Source: Trochalopteron elliotii
Lineage: Eukaryota; Chordata; Aves; Passeriformes; Leiothrichidae
DNA: 64,000 nt
Assembly: GCA_024734555.1 (NCBI GenBank)
Contig: JANPWX010000473.1
Location: forward strand, 775,267-839,266
Direction of reading: 5' to 3'
A program made the position numbers and the translations under genes. Under the pieces are notes generated by a model that ran no database searches, was not told the origin of the DNA, and saw only the letters and a list, made by a program, of their open reading frames with translations. Below, in pieces: positions 38,347 through 52,400 of this stretch (position 1 is the stretch's first letter; every line of letters begins with the position of its first letter).

Positions 38347-40298
38347 ATTATTTTGCTATTATATTTAGTTGGCTTAATACTGAAATATCAGTTTGATTTC
38401 CTTTTCATTAGAGACTCACATGTCATCTGCAGTGCAGTGCAATCACTCACTGGCTCCAGATGTGAGTGTATATTAGCTATCTCTTCTGCCTGATTACTCC
38501 TGTTAGCAGTCATTAACTGGATTTCTCACTGAGCTTTACATTGAGATGTTCAACACCATATGGTATTTACTTTAATAACTGAAGGATCAATGTGTATAAT
38601 GAATGTGATGGATGAACATGTAAGTAACCCTTTTGTCTTCTTTCTCTGGTCATCTGGAGAGACCATAATGTTTTTCTTTTGGTTCAAGTGGATAAAGTTT
38701 GATGGTACATGTTCTGTTGGTTTACACAAATTAAAAGATTGAGCTATAATCTTAGTTAATTCTCAGGAAAGGCATGAAATTCTGCTTCCGTTGACAGGAT
38801 GGAAGCAAACAAGTGACAATTTCGCAGTTGAATCAGTCCAATGAGCTCTGTGCTCAAGAACTCTGTTGGTCACAGGGTTGCCTTTACAGCTTTTTTCCTG
38901 AATATCTCCCTTGGCTGGGAAGCACAGTGCAGGCACCCTGTGACAAGTGCATCACTCACATTTCTCATCAGATCTCAGGCTGTGCAGATTATTCTGCATG
39001 TGTTATTCAGCAGTTCTGCTTGCTGCTCCCATAGAAGCATAGCTGGAGTCACACTACTAGAAGGAAGTTGGCATTTTGGAAGGTTTCATAGGGCCTGTCA
39101 TCCCTCCTTCAAAATGATCAAAGGATACATAGTTTCTGTTTTCTTGTCTGTTTGTCCTTGGTTTTGAGCTAGTGATTAGTCAAATTAACAGGAGAATAAT
39201 CTAATAGGAGATAATGACATTCTATTTTGAGTTGATAGATGACAGTATTGAAGGACCTGAGTTCAAACTATGCTTTTTAATTTGTTAGGCAGTTGTCATG
39301 GAAAGCATGTATTTAGAAATTTCCTAAATGCCTTGGACATTTAAGGGAAACATGGATAGCTGGAGAGTTTCCACCCCAGCTAAAACATGCTAAAAGCTTC
39401 CTTTAACTAATTAAACTGTTCCTTTATGTCTACCAGTAGGGGTTCATGATTTTAGTCAGGTGCTCAAACCTCCAAAGCCAATGAGCCTATTTTAACTCAG
39501 GCTCTGCTTGTTATGGTTCTGAGAAGTCATTTTTGTGCTCCTAAAAGGCAAACTTAATTTCATATTAATTTCTGTATGTTTATATCTGTTAGAAATCTGT
39601 TGCTCCCAAATTTTTGCTTACAGAGGAATTACTAGTTTTGATTCAGAGATGATAGCTTTTAATATTACCCTACTTTATTTTGAAAATCATAATGTCACAT
39701 GTAAATTTTTGAAAATTGTTGCCCTTAAAAAAATTATTTTGCTCATAGCTATTATTGCTTATTTTTGAAGCAGGTGAAATATTTTTAAGCAGTTGGTCCT
39801 TATGTAAGAATTTTCCCTAAATTCTTCTTAGAATATGTAATGAGATCTCTTCTGGGGAAGTGAGCTGGAAATATCTTGTAAGTATCATAGAAGAAGAGGA
39901 GACACTTCAAGCATGTGTTATATTGTGCTGAGTGAGAAATGTCATTAAAACTGAGGAATTGTCTGTGTAAGTACTATCAAGTGGAAGAAGGGTTTGCAGT
40001 AACTCTCTCCCAGTCTGCATTTTTGTAAGTAACGTGTTAATATAAATGTGAATATATACTTGAAACTTACTGCCTTTGCTACTTGGAAACTTAAAGAAGA
40101 ATATAGTTTTATGGAACCAGGTGGCTTTTGTTTTTCTTTTGAGAAGGCCTTCAGCCTGCTGCTGAAATAGTATAGTTCGGTGAGCTTCATGACCATAAAG
40201 ACTTAGTAAGTTCACCTATTTTTATCTCTTTGACAAACTGTTTTGCAATTGTTTTTAAGAGATGTAGTTGTTTCTCAGTGTCTGGGAGGACTTTCAGT

Positions 40299-40331
40299 TT
40301 AACAAATTATTTGTTAATTACAAAATTTGTA
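40299..40331. repeat. Two adjacent short palindromes
   Basis: ttaacaaa / tttgttaa (8-bp perfect arms, 3-base spacer) occupies 40299-40317. Directly after it, tacaaa / tttgta (6-bp arms, 1-base spacer) occupies 40319-40331. Together they form a 33-base stretch of inverted repeats. No transposon terminus is recognised. Confidence 0.6.
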
Positions 40332-41720
40332 CAAACAATACAAACAACAAATCGTTAATTAGGCCTCAGAGTAAATACAGGAGATAAATTCACTGTGAGT
40401 GACAATGGAATATTAGTAACATACTATTGGCTACTCTTAAAATCCAAGTATAATCCCATGAAAGACTTAATAGTATATAACTGGTAACTATTCATGTTAA
40501 TGACCTATAATATCCTCTCATAGTAATAGCAGTGTAATACAAATGAAGACCCCTAGAACATTACCCATAGGAGACCACAAAAGTATAAATTGATTTTTGT
40601 TTTTGGTAGCCTTAAAGAACGATAATCATGAAAGATATTGAGGCACTTTTCATTCAATTAAAAGAAATAGTCTGCATTGTTTAGAAATCCGTGCATGTTG
40701 TTTGGCAAGCAACAGAGATGATCATATAATTCCAGGATTATAGCAATACTGGATTAATACTGTTAATGTGTATAATGGCACAATATCTGTGCAACAGACT
40801 GTCATAGGAGGTAAGGATGTTAACAGCTTGCCTTACCTTTTGCTAAAAAATGCTTCTTATAAATTCTTAAAAATTGCCAAGAAATGCTTCTTCTCTAGCC
40901 AAAACAAGCAACAACCCATATGATTAGACTCCTTTTTCTCCTCGCTCTTTTTAGCCAGGTTGTATTTGTGACAGTGCTCCTGGAAAGAGGAATAGAGCAA
41001 GGAGAAACCAAATATGGTTACTTGTGTCTTTTAGTGGAGATTCGAGATAATTAAGTAAGAGGTGCTGTGTAAGGCGATGTGTGTGAAATAAATGAAATAA
41101 TGAATAATGAAAGCTGTGCTAAGAACTGTTTACAGTTAACAAAGCTACTTAAGAAATTAGCTTAAAGCTCCTGTACCTTTTTGAGTACAAACATACTTGA
41201 CCTAAGACATTCTCACCTAACTGGAATGTTTCCCTTGAGAGCTACTATGAATCAGTTTTAGTATTTTATATTACACTAATTTAACTTAAAAATTGCTTGG
41301 ATTTCCTACATGAAATCTAAGATGAATTTATGAGTGTTGGACAGCAGGTGTTTATGTTTACCAGTGTGTCACAAGTCTAAGGAGACTGATTTATCTGTTA
41401 AAATGTAAACAGCTTCTGAGGTGTGGAAATGCAAAACATTTTTTTCTCAGCCTTTTAGCAAAAATATTTTTTTTCCTCTCAGCCTGACCCATATACTAGT
41501 GCCACTAATGCCACTCAGGAATCTTTCCTTATGGTAATTGTCAAGATATCAATTAATATTCATTCATAGAGACATCAGATTTTCCTTTGTCCACTTATTT
41601 ACCTTGTACAGTAGTAAAAAACTTATATAAACTAAAAATATATTATGGGAACAGAAACCATTATGAGTACATTTAGAATACATTTGTGAAAGCATATTTT
41701 GCTCTCTGTGTGCATGTATG

Positions 41721-41742
41721 AGCTATATATAGCTATATATAT
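41721..41742. repeat. 10-bp tandem repeat, 2.2 copies
   Basis: The unit agctatatat is present twice plus two bases. Each unit contains the palindrome tatata. Confidence 0.85.
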
Positions 41743-41855
41743 CCACTGGAGATTTTTACATTTTTCTCTGTCGATTTAGGGGTCAAGCAGTGAGGAAATA
41801 GCATGTAATGCACATTGTTAGCCATATTATTTCAGTCTTTGTAGTCTGTGTCCTT

Positions 41856-41984
41856 AGATGTTTTCAAGAGCTGAGTGCATCAAGCCCTGAATAATCTGGT
41901 GCGATCTCTTAGCTTACCCTGATTTCAGCAAGACCCTGGACTCTTGAGGTCCTCTCTAACTGACTTGTCCTAGGATTCTATGAT
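41856..41984 (+). mobile_element. CR1 LINE 3' end, diverged
   Basis: About 130 bp match the last part of CR1: 'agatgttttcaagagctgag', 'atcaagccctgaataatctgg', a 'ttgaggtcctctctaactga' segment and the end 'taggattctatgatta'. Compared with the copies at 30867 and 53553 it is much shorter and more changed, so it is probably an older subfamily. Only the untranslated 3' end remains. Confidence 0.75.
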
Positions 41985-44952
41985 TATGCCAGTGATAAAC
42001 TATGTAGGGAGAGACTCCTTAAATCTGTTTCAGTCACCAGTAGTTGAAAGTGTCTGTGAATATACATGAGCTAATTGGATACTTAGTAAGCAAAAAAACC
42101 CCACTCATAAACTACAGAATAGATAAAAAGGATGCAGAAAATCTAACATAGAAGTCACATAAAGAAGTCACACATTGTATTTTATTTTCACCCTAAACAG
42201 TGCAGTCTGTTTATGCTGTTTTCCACATATTTTTCCACCGTCATGGTAGTGTTCAGCTTCATAGAAAGCAGGGGAGGGTTGTTTGAGGGCTGTAATAAAG
42301 AGCTCACATCATATTTTTCTGGTGCTAGGAATCTGCCTGCCATTAACTGTAATAAGGGGAAAAATCCAACAAGTTTTCTGAAAGAAGATAATGAGACAAA
42401 AAAACCTTACTTCCACTGACTGTTTAAAATACTGAATCACTAATTAAGCAGCTAAGAACATATCTTTGTCTTCTTATGTATTTAGCAAAGACTTCTTAGT
42501 AAGAAGGGTGTTAATTGACCACATTTTAGGAGTAGAAAACGTGATCAGAAATTATCAGGTTGGGCCATAAATATAGAAATAAGGGCAAAATTAGCATTCT
42601 CATTTGATGAACTGAAGATGACAGAATATTTTATCTCAATCTATGTACTCCTGTTTACCATCTGGTGCTTTTTGAAGTTGTATACTCTGATTCTTCTGAA
42701 CTGATAGATTATGTGAGGTTTTAAGAATTTAATATTCAGACTATATAAAATAGATTGACCTCTTTGCATTGAATTTCTCAGGATAAAAAGTACAGCCTTT
42801 ATAAGCTATGTCTTCTTCTCCTTCCACCCCCAGGATAACGTTCAGAGTTTCAACTTACTCCAACCCACTGCTTGAAACACAGAACACTTGCTATTATATA
42901 AGACACTTCAATTTGATGTGATTTTTCTGTTCATGTTATTTTTCATATTAATTTTCACTGCTCTTAGATGATCTTTTGTTGCAAGTACCAGGAGAAGAAG
43001 ATATCAGAGGGATGGGGTCACTCTGTGTGCTCTCACAGTAGCATTTGCTACAGATGATACAGAGCTGTGCTGCACAACATTTCCAAGAAGAATTTGGGGT
43101 AGCATTCAGTTAATGTAAATGAAGTTATCTACATGTGTGTTTTTGGTGTCTACACTGATGATCACTTTTAAGGGGGACTATGAAAAGATGGACATGATGG
43201 TCATACTAAGAACAAAATAAATATCTCTTTTAAAGGCTTTGTTTTTGCCTTTCACTTGAGAAGCAAGTGAATAATGTCTGTTGATGTAAATGTAAGTAAC
43301 TGTGATTTATGGATGTGTGTTTCCTTTTAAGTCTCAAAAGACTTTTTATAACCAAGAATTTAAGAGCCAGCTAAGATGTAAGATAACTACAGATTTTCCA
43401 TTAGATATAAAAATTTTAATTTAATAAATGTAGGTGGCATTTCTTCAGCTAACACACACTAAAATGCTGTGTTAAAATGTGATTCTTATCAACCGTGTTG
43501 GGTTGATGTCTGCAACTTTTGTCCTTGCACCTACAGTTGCACATGCTAATGACAGACATCCTGGAAATTATCCTTTCTGCAGCTTCCAGTACAGAAGCAT
43601 TACAGTAAAACAGACACTATATTTTAGATATCTTCATTCTCCAGTGTGTGCACAATATAAAACTAGAGCATAAAAATTATACAGAATCCTAAGGTTTTGC
43701 CACAAGATGAGGCCTAGACCCAGTGCTAAGAATTATTCACATAGGATTAACCTTACTTGTTTTGAAAAACTAAAGATATTTGAATTATGTTAATTAAAAA
43801 AGCTCCAAAAACCAGAGAAAATGGCAGTCTCGGAAAACAGTATTTTCTTCTCTTTTTGTTTCCTTGAGATGGAACATGCTGCTCTCTTAATTAGAATTAT
43901 CTTAGAGATGAGATTGCTTGAAAAATATGAATTATGACAGTAGCACTTTTATTACTCCTTTTCTTTTCCTGTTCATCTACTTCTTTTTTCTTCCTTATTT
44001 TTGATTTCAGTGGTGAAAAAGTAGGCTTAATGGGAGATGGTCTGCAGCTCTTCAGGCAGCAGTGGCTTCCATGACATCTCAGTATCTCTGATGTCAGCAG
44101 GTCTGTTGGACAAGGTGAAATTGTGTGAGGAAAAGGTGAGGCAAAACTGCAGTTAGATTGCTGAGGAGGCAATCTTCTCCATGCCTATTTTCACTTGATT
44201 CAAAAATTTGGATGATGTCTTGTAGGAGCAATTTTCATCCCCAGAATCTCTAGAGACATAAGCTACTTTAACAATAGCATTAAAACAAGCATCCAAGAGA
44301 GGCTTAAATTTTGTTATAAACATTATAGAATAAAATCTGAGCAAAATCTATTCCAATAAATGATAGGAAAACATGTGGTTAGTCAACAGCCAAAAAAAGG
44401 TGATGAACTTGCTCTAAATGCAGATTAGAATAACCTGGTTATTTAATAAACAAAGAATCCCTCTTATGATGCTTTAGCTTTCATGAGTAAAGTAGTTCAG
44501 ACCAGGATTATATGGATTCATAGCTGGTCATTTCTTATATGTTTGAATTATTTTTTCATACAATCATATTTTCTGGAACTACTGCTTTCATGTTTTTATC
44601 ATCCTTGGGACAATGCAGGATTGGTTGTAAAGTGGGAAAGCAGAGGTCAGTGGAATGGTAAACAAATGCCCTTGAAACAAATGCCATTGGATTACTTTCA
44701 TTGTAAAGGCCCTTACTGACACAGATGCATGCCTGTCTCTGGCTAATACTAGATGTTTACAAGGGAGCACAAAAACTTTCAGTAGATGTGTGATAATTAG
44801 CATGGCTGAGGAAAGAAAACATTTGGACGAACTCTCTTATATGTAAAGGAAGTGGGAATATGCATTATTTTTCTCATGTCATTCTGATGCCATGAAAATA
44901 AATAACTTGGTAAATTTCCTTGCTTTCTTTTCCTTGGCATAATGATTTTTAG

Positions 44953-45014
44953 GACTTTTTTCACTGCAAAATGAAAAACTGTGATGATGTGAAAGTGCCT
45001 GGCTTTAATTTAAG
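44953..45014 (+). other. Candidate short exon, weak
   Basis: An acceptor-like site follows a pyrimidine-rich stretch ('ttgctttcttttccttgg' upstream, then 'gatttttag' ending at 44952). A donor-like site (TTAAG|GTATGT) begins at 45015. The 62 bp are open in one frame only: 20 codons from DFFHCKMKNC to GFNL, then two bases of a split codon. The other two frames have stops. The outgoing phase fits the candidate at 49337. No protein family is recognised. Twenty open codons are likely by chance, so confidence stays low. Confidence 0.15.
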
Positions 45015-47592
45015 GTATGTGGAAAGATATTCTGCACCTTTTGCATTTTATGCTTCTTCTGCACTTAGATGTCCCATTAAGTGACCTCAAGAAAAAAACT
45101 GTTCCTTTCTCACAGGTGATTGTTTTGGCATTTGCTTCTGTGTCTTGAATACCTCTTTAGGAGTGTGACGGGCTCACAGATAGAAGGAAAACCAGATGAT
45201 CCAGAAATTTCAGTCTTTTTCAGTTGAGCTTTGACATAGTTGTCTCTCAGCCTGAGAACACATAAGCATGTGTGTTGTTGTTCTCTCACAACCCTTCCTG
45301 ACCTCCTTAGCATCACTCCAGTTTACTTTGACCTATAACAATTCTGTGTATTTCTCTCTAAAGGTGCTAATACAGATGATGGAAATGACCAGATTTCTCA
45401 TCTGATTTTTCCTTCTTGTATCTCCAATTTTTCATCCTTGCCTCTCTTGCAACTTCAGATCCATGCTTGCAGTATCACTACACATTTCTACTGGCACACT
45501 CAAAAACCAACAATGTTTCAAGTCAATTCAATTTAATCTTGTTGCCTAAAATGAAAACCCAAATATTTCACTTATGATTTTGGCAGGAAAAGTAGATGAG
45601 CTTGAATGATTCTGTGCACACATTACCTCTGAATACTGAAGGAGAGCTCTTGAGAATTCAAGTACTGGTATTAACTAAGCCATCAGGGCTTGGATCTATC
45701 CCTTTCCCTTGTTAGAGCTGATTCTGTAATACAGATCACCTCTAGCTGTAATAATGAGTTGCTTACTTTCCTGCATGAGTCTTAATTTATCTCTCATATT
45801 TAAACTCCAGTTTTCCTGCTACAGTGGAACAGGCAATTCTACTTCATCTTTCCCAGCTGCATTATTTTCTTTTTCTAACCTTCATTGCCTTGACTTTATT
45901 GTGCAATACTGAGACACTGGCCATCTATCCCACAACGTAAATTATTTTCTATGGTTTTGGCTGGCTTTTGGGGTGAAGAAAAATGCCATCCACTAAGAAC
46001 AAATTAGCTAAAAACTCTACCTTTCTGGCATGCACTGAAAAACTCCTCACCATCTGTCACACAGATCCAGGACCAGACATGGGGAAGGAAGCAGAGTAGC
46101 AAGCAAGAGTATAATCACAGCTTGGAGGTTGCTACTGATACTTGAAATCTGGGAATTTAACTAGAGATTCTGGATTTGTTTTGTTCTTTATTTAGAAGTC
46201 TACAGTGACAAAAGGTGCCAATTTCTTTCTAGTTATCTTTCTCAATTATTTAAACATATAAAGAAGCAAAGAACATTGTCTACTGAAGAAATATGCCATG
46301 TTTTTTAATCTATGTCATTAGAGTATCAACATATCCCTTGGTCTTTACAGACCAACAACTGCTGACTGACAACATTCATGTAACTTCTAATATACCTTTG
46401 TCTTTACCTTTGCTTGTCTTCTAAGTTCTTGGCTACATTCTGCCTTTTGTCTGCTAACTTTTCTTCGTATCCATATACGCTGGTATTAGACCTTTGTCTT
46501 TTTTTTTTTTAGTTTATTGCACATCAGTCTCAAATTTGTTTGGGTTGTTCTGCTTTTTTTTTCTTTTTTGCTCTCAAGTATCAGTCCATCATGCAAAATG
46601 TATACCTCTCTGTTCAGAAATTTCTAGGATGTTTTTACTGACTCAGTCTTGATTTGGTATCTTCAAGTACGGCCATTTTGTTGGTGTGAATGACAGGTTT
46701 AGCTTTTCCAAACTTCTGTCACCTGTATCCCCTGACATACTTCTTTACTGAGCAGTTGTTTATTTCTAACTGGATTTCTTATAATTCTAACTCTCACAAG
46801 CAGCTGCTTGATAAACTAACTCACCATGGAATAGTCAGTACTAGCATAAGTACTTCCGTTCCCACAGTTTTATACAAAATGTTTCCAAGGACCTTAAAAT
46901 AACTAATTCTGTAAAATAGGGGGGTTGTGGCTTTTTTAATTTCTCCTTCACAGAACTGATGTGCTTTTGTTTTGTTTCATTTTAAATCTTGTAAAAGATT
47001 TATCTTCTTTTAAATCTGAAAGCATAGTTATACCTAAAATTCATGTAAATCAAATCAAGACCTAGAGCAACTGAGATGAGTGATTGCTTGAACACAGTAC
47101 TTCACTTTGCATGATCGAAGGCTTCTGAAATCACTTCTGACTGGTGTTTATCAATGGTGCTCTCTGTTGTGTTAATAAAATGAGAAGGTTTGGAGAAGCC
47201 AAGGGCTGTGTGTGCTGAGCAATCATAGAGTAGTCTGTTTTGTAGCATGGATAGTGTAAGTTAGCAGGAACATAAACACCTGAAAGATATGGACTTGTTC
47301 AAGATTGCATATTGATAGCAGAGATGAGGACAGAGCATCCTGATTTCAGATCCTAACCTACTGTGACTCCGTTGTGTCAGCATGTCGCTTCTAAATATCA
47401 TCGTTTTCAACTATAGGTTCTTTTGAATTCAAGTAGATCCATGTCCAATACTGTTTAACTATTGCTTTAATGGTTACACCCAGATTTGTGGAGTTATACT
47501 ACCTGGGCAGAATATTCATCCATGTTATGAGGTGGAGTATAAAATCCTGGCAGTAACATTTAAGTAAAATTCTTACTTGATACTGTCTTATG

Positions 47593-47628
47593 CCTTTTTT
47601 CTTTCTTTTCTTTTTTTTTTTTTTTTTT
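47593..47628. repeat. Pyrimidine tract ending in T18
   Basis: CT-rich sequence passing into 18 uninterrupted T. It could be a reverse-oriented poly(A) tail, but no retroposon body was recognised to its right. Confidence 0.9.
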
Positions 47629-47999
47629 GGTAATTCCTGTTGAAACTCTGTAGCATCTGGTTCATCAAACCTAAGTGTTAAAGCATTAAAGCAATTAACT
47701 TATCTTTTTTGGGTCATGGTGTGCCTGGAACTCACAGCTGAGTTTTTTCTGCAATACCACAAGACAGTGTTAGTTCCCTTGTGACTGCTTTAAAAACACA
47801 TAGCTTGCCTGCTTACCAATAAGAAAAACTTCGAGATTGTTTTGCTTGTATATTTAATGCAGATTTATCTCTAAGCTTCTGTGAATTCCTTAAGATATAC
47901 AAAAGTCTCTCTTAATGATGCAGTCTATATCAGATAAAGGATACATATATGTAGCAGAGTTTTTGAAGATAGTGAATATTTGAACTGTGAGTGAATCAC

Positions 48000-48340
48000 C
48001 TAGCCTGGGCCTCAGATGAGGGCCTGTAAGGCCTCAGTGGCGCAGGTGGAAATTCAGCTGCCAAGTCTCTGACGCAGTGAGAATTACACCTTAAGGTGTT
48101 AACAAGGCACAGAGAGGTTTCTAATAGATAACATGTATAGTAAGAAGTCTAAACACCAGTAGCTGCCTTAAGAGTTTGGTCAACAATAAGTGTTTGCATT
48201 CTTCTCTCTGCTGTATACCAATGAAAAGCCACTGTGATTGTAAACTATATAGAAATGTATATAAGTAGCCATCTTAGCTGAAATAAAGGCAGAACGTAGC
48301 TGTTAACCATATTGGCTTGATCTGCTCTCTCTATACTCCA
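48000..48340 (+). mobile_element. Probable LTR (ERV-type), solo
   Basis: The segment has the architecture of a retroviral LTR read on +. There is a CCAAT-like 'accaatgaaaag' (48218-48229), a TATA box in 'gtatataagtag' (48257-48268), the polyadenylation signal AATAAA (48281-48286), and a pyrimidine-rich end 'ctgctctctctatactcca' at 48322-48340. The spacing between TATA box and AATAAA (about 20 bp) fits a short R region. Similar sequences occur in avian ERV LTRs as I remember them. The 5' boundary is uncertain and no target-site duplication was found. No internal retroviral sequence is adjacent, so it would be a solo LTR. Confidence 0.5.
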
Positions 48341-49336
48341 ACTTCCTTTTTATCTCAGGCCAACCCTGGCAGTACATATAGACCGTCTGTAGAATGGTGA
48401 GCTTGTGACATCTGAAAAAGCTGGCATTTGAACTGTTTGACATGTTGAACATGCTTAAAGAGAGACATGAACATGCATGTGTTTCCTCAGACATCTCTTG
48501 TTCACCTTATTTTTCATCAAATCCCCATGGTAATATCAAGGACTATCTGTCCCTTATTAATCTCCAGGAAACACTCTATGTTATGCTACCACCCAAAGAC
48601 ATTTGGGATTCTGGTTTCTTTGTATTGGTGCTTTACAAGCAGAGATGACTGAATTCTCATTTATAACCCTTTTTTTTTGTATTAAAAGAAAGGGTGACTG
48701 CATTTTAAGCATTCAGGAATGTGAGCATGGGTTGCTTTAATAAAAGCATGTTCTGTTGCTTTGTTACAGCTTTTAACTGACTCTGCCAGCAGTAGAGGGA
48801 AAAAGCAGGAGGCAAACAGGCAAGAAGCAGTGTTGCAATTCCTCATTTAACAATCATTCTAGTAAATACTGTAAAAGGCTATGTATTCAGAATTAATATG
48901 GTATATGCCTCTTGATTTACTTATGCCATATTTTCTGGGTGTTTTGTCAATTTGTAGAGATTTTGTATTATCTTTTTTTCTGTACCTCTGAAATTTGTGG
49001 ATGAAATCATGCCCTATTTCTCAGTTCTAGGTAACTCATTTTTAGGCCTAGTTTATTTCCTTATGATTTAGCTGGTAATGGCTGTTAGCAAGTGCTCACA
49101 CTATTGACTTTTCATGACAAGCTTTGTTTTGGTGTTCAAAGGGCCTGATGACTGCGCAATGGTATGAAAATGGATTAAATTTGGAGTCAAATTTAAATAA
49201 GTGAATCTAGCTTTAAGCCCCAAGTAAATTCATTCCATGTTCCTCTGTTTTATGATAAATCAGCTCTTCAACGTGTTAGTCATGAAACCCTGATCAGTAT
49301 TGTCATAAACTGAAGTGGTGCTTGCTTTTTTTCCAG

Positions 49337-49413
49337 ATCAGTTAAGCCGATAAAAAAAAAGCTGATACAGTCATTTCAGATCTATTGCCAGTTTTGGTTC
49401 GTTGGTCACAAAG
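49337..49413 (+). other. Candidate short exon, weak
   Basis: A strong acceptor-like site (cttgctttttttccag, ending at 49336) and a strong donor (ACAAAG|GTGAGC, from 49414) enclose 77 bp. One frame is fully open: one base completing an earlier codon, then 25 codons (starting SVKPIKKKLIQSFQIYCQFW), then one base. The other two frames have stops. The incoming phase fits 44953-45014 and the outgoing phase fits 53067-53129. The peptide is basic and aromatic; no family is recognised. Confidence 0.2.
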
Positions 49414-52400
49414 GTGAGCAAATGTGATGGGCTGGCAGGAGAGAATGAGCCCTTACAAAGGCACATTTTTACTGCACATAAAAGTAGAACAGTCTGCCAC
49501 GTTACAAAGAAAGAAGAAACCCAACCCAGTGCCAGAACAAAACAATGAAGGGTTCCACGTGCCAGTAACTGTCATTTCAGTGGGCAGACATGCAGTTTCT
49601 AAGAATAACAGCTTTTTTGTTAACGCTTTCAAACTTGAATGTGGTCAAAATCTTGATCTAAATCAAAGCATAGTGGCTTGCAAAATCCTCTTGCCGTTTT
49701 CCTACATACATTTTCTGTGATGTGAGGATTTTATTGTATTATATATGAGTTAGTTAGTTAAGTAGTAAATTATTCTATTTCAGGAATAATCTAATTTTCT
49801 AATCTAACATGACCAGTTCTACATTTTGAGACCTAAATTTTCTCAGTAGATACATGGTATATTTAGTGATAGCCTTTCAGATACTTAAAAGACCTATGAG
49901 ACACTTTAGAGACACAAGTTTACAGTATAACTAACTATATAAATATCCCGAATATTTGTCTCATTTGAAAATTGTTACTTGCATATAAACCATGGCTTGT
50001 ATCATGGTAGTGGCAAAATATAGGTTGACACAAGCCAATTTGATATTTTTATTGGTAATTAGTTAATACTTCCTCAGAAAAATACCTTCCCTCAGAACTT
50101 GTATTAAAAAGTATGAGGGATTTTAATATTGATTTGTGAGTCATAAGGTGTCTCTTTCTCAATCAAGCCTTAATGTTGTATTTTATGGACTGAGCTGTTC
50201 CTGAGCACTTCCTGCCTGCTCCTGTCACAGGGTTCTTTGTGACTGCACAGGGCAGTACAGTCCAAGATACCCAACCATGGGATAATATCACAACTAACGC
50301 AGTGAACACAGTGTGGATTTTCTTTTTCCTCTGGTCAAGCTATGGTCTTTGACAATGTTTTTTGGTCTCTGTCTCTGTAATATGGTATGAGGGTTGAAAA
50401 ATCAATGGAAAAAAGCATTAATTATTGATAACTGCTTTGCAGAACTTTCTGTAGTTCATTTCCTGCCTTAATGTATTCGTGCTCCAATGTGCACTAAGGT
50501 CCCTCAATGCCCTTAGTAATACCATGGCCCATGCAAACTAAGAGATAGTTTCCATGGCTTGAATAGGATCATGGATTCACTTTGTTTAGAGGAGTTTTCA
50601 TAATCACACCCTAAAGTAGGAAATGTAAGGCTGTGCAAGCCTCTAGTGACTTCAGTTCCTGTGACTTTCCCCCCCTCTTTCTTTACTTTTTATTTCTGTA
50701 CTTCTAAAAAGGGAAATCTGGCATGTGACTTTACACAATCTGTCATGTAGGGCTTATAACTTTCCTCAAGCATTCTTTTTTTAGCCTGAGATAGGTACAT
50801 GCACTCACATACAATATGATATACCAGTATTTTCTTTCTTCTGTTATTCTGTATTGCAGAAATAGAATGTGTTAGGCATATATTCTTTTGGTAACTTCAG
50901 CATAGGGTGTCTTCTTAATGATCAACACATAAACCCCATTTTTTAGGTCCCTGAGAAACTCTCCTTTCTAAATATCTTCAGCTGGTAGTTTTTTAATCTT
51001 TTATCTTGTATGTGTATGTTCCTTGGGGAAGGGCCCAATTTTGTCGTGTTCTGATTTTTTTTACAATTAGAGTGTATCAAGCACACTGATGAACATTTCT
51101 AGTTGCTATGGACACACACAAAACCAGCAATAACCCCATTTCATGACTTGTAAAGCAGATATGTTGTCAGAATATGAACACTGACTTGGAATGGAAGGAT
51201 AACCCATACTTTATTTTCTTTTTTTCCTGCCTACAAATATGTCTTTTCTACACTTGAAATTCCTGTTACAGGCCATAAACCATAAAGCATTCCTTCCAAG
51301 GTTTCCCTTTTGCCTGTTAGACTGAACAGAGTTTGCCTGAGACATTTACAATATCTTAGGAAAGAAATGAAAAATGTGTGTGAGAGATACTGATATACTT
51401 TTTCTTCTCTTCTTGTAGTTTTTGTCTGGCAAATAGTGAAGTGCTAGCTGAATTGATACATTTTAATGCACTAGAAAATGCATAACAAGGAGAAACAATT
51501 GAAGTAGAACAATATAAAATCTGATGAGCAACTTTATTGTATGTGTTTATTTATTTCATAAACATCCATTTTTGATTTGAAAGGGAAAACCATGGTGGTG
51601 GTTCCCATTTTTCATTTTAGGAAAAAAATTATTTTCCTTGTTTTTCATGCCAATATGGTTAAAGAGCTCTGAGGACTTTGCTTTTGCAAGTACAGATTTG
51701 GAGGCGTTTCTCTACTCCACTTGATCAGAAGCCCCGAGTATTTTGCAGTCAGCACTTTAAATAAATGATAATTTTTTAAAAAGTTAAGTGTAATCTCCCA
51801 GGAACTTTGGTGCTAGCAGCTAGCATTCATCTTTCTTGGAAGATTATTCTATGTAAAACTGTTTATTTTTCAGACAGCAGATACATAAGGATACATAAGT
51901 GCTATTCTTCAAGTTCTGAATGCATTTTGATGAACTGTGACTGGTAAAAAAAGATCTTTTAGGTATACCTGTCCCACATCAATTTGATTAAATAGTGTTC
52001 ACATTTGCTTTTAGAGTCCTTAAAGTCTGTGAGGCTGTCCACTTTGGTTTTGAATTATGTAGCAATTGGAAAACTGACCTATGTGTATGCAAACTTGAAG
52101 ATTTTTTAAAATTATACATAATTTTCATCACACAGCATATTTAATGAAAAAACTTTGTCTTGGGAAGAAAAGCCTGCCTAAAAGGTACATGCAACTTGTA
52201 ATTCAAATCAAGACCGGCAGAAGGTCTAAAAATAAATATCTTGTCAGTTTAATCTTAGTCATAATTTTAGTTCACTTGAATCATGATTCATTAGGAAAAA
52301 AGCTGTTTACTTTGGAAAATAAAGATAGCAATTAACTAATGCAAAGGGGTTAGTAAATCATAAATGCACTTTCAGTGTTTACAAAGCCTATCTTTATCTG

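Larger units (their letters stand above)
32925..41855. other. Unique noncoding DNA
   Basis: No gene or mobile element is recognised in these 9 kb. The longest frames (34920-35354 on +, 144 codons; 36356-35997 on -, 119 codons) resemble no family known to me and carry no clear signal or domain. A (TCTA)4 run, a T-rich tract at 38318, an inverted-repeat pair near 40300 and a 10-bp tandem repeat at 41721 are the only structures seen. Confidence 0.55.
41985..47999. other. Unique noncoding DNA
   Basis: No gene or complete repeat is recognised. T-rich tracts lie at 46499-46510, 46554-46569 and 47593-47628 (the last ending in 18 T). A candidate short exon at 44953-45014 is listed separately. Confidence 0.55.
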
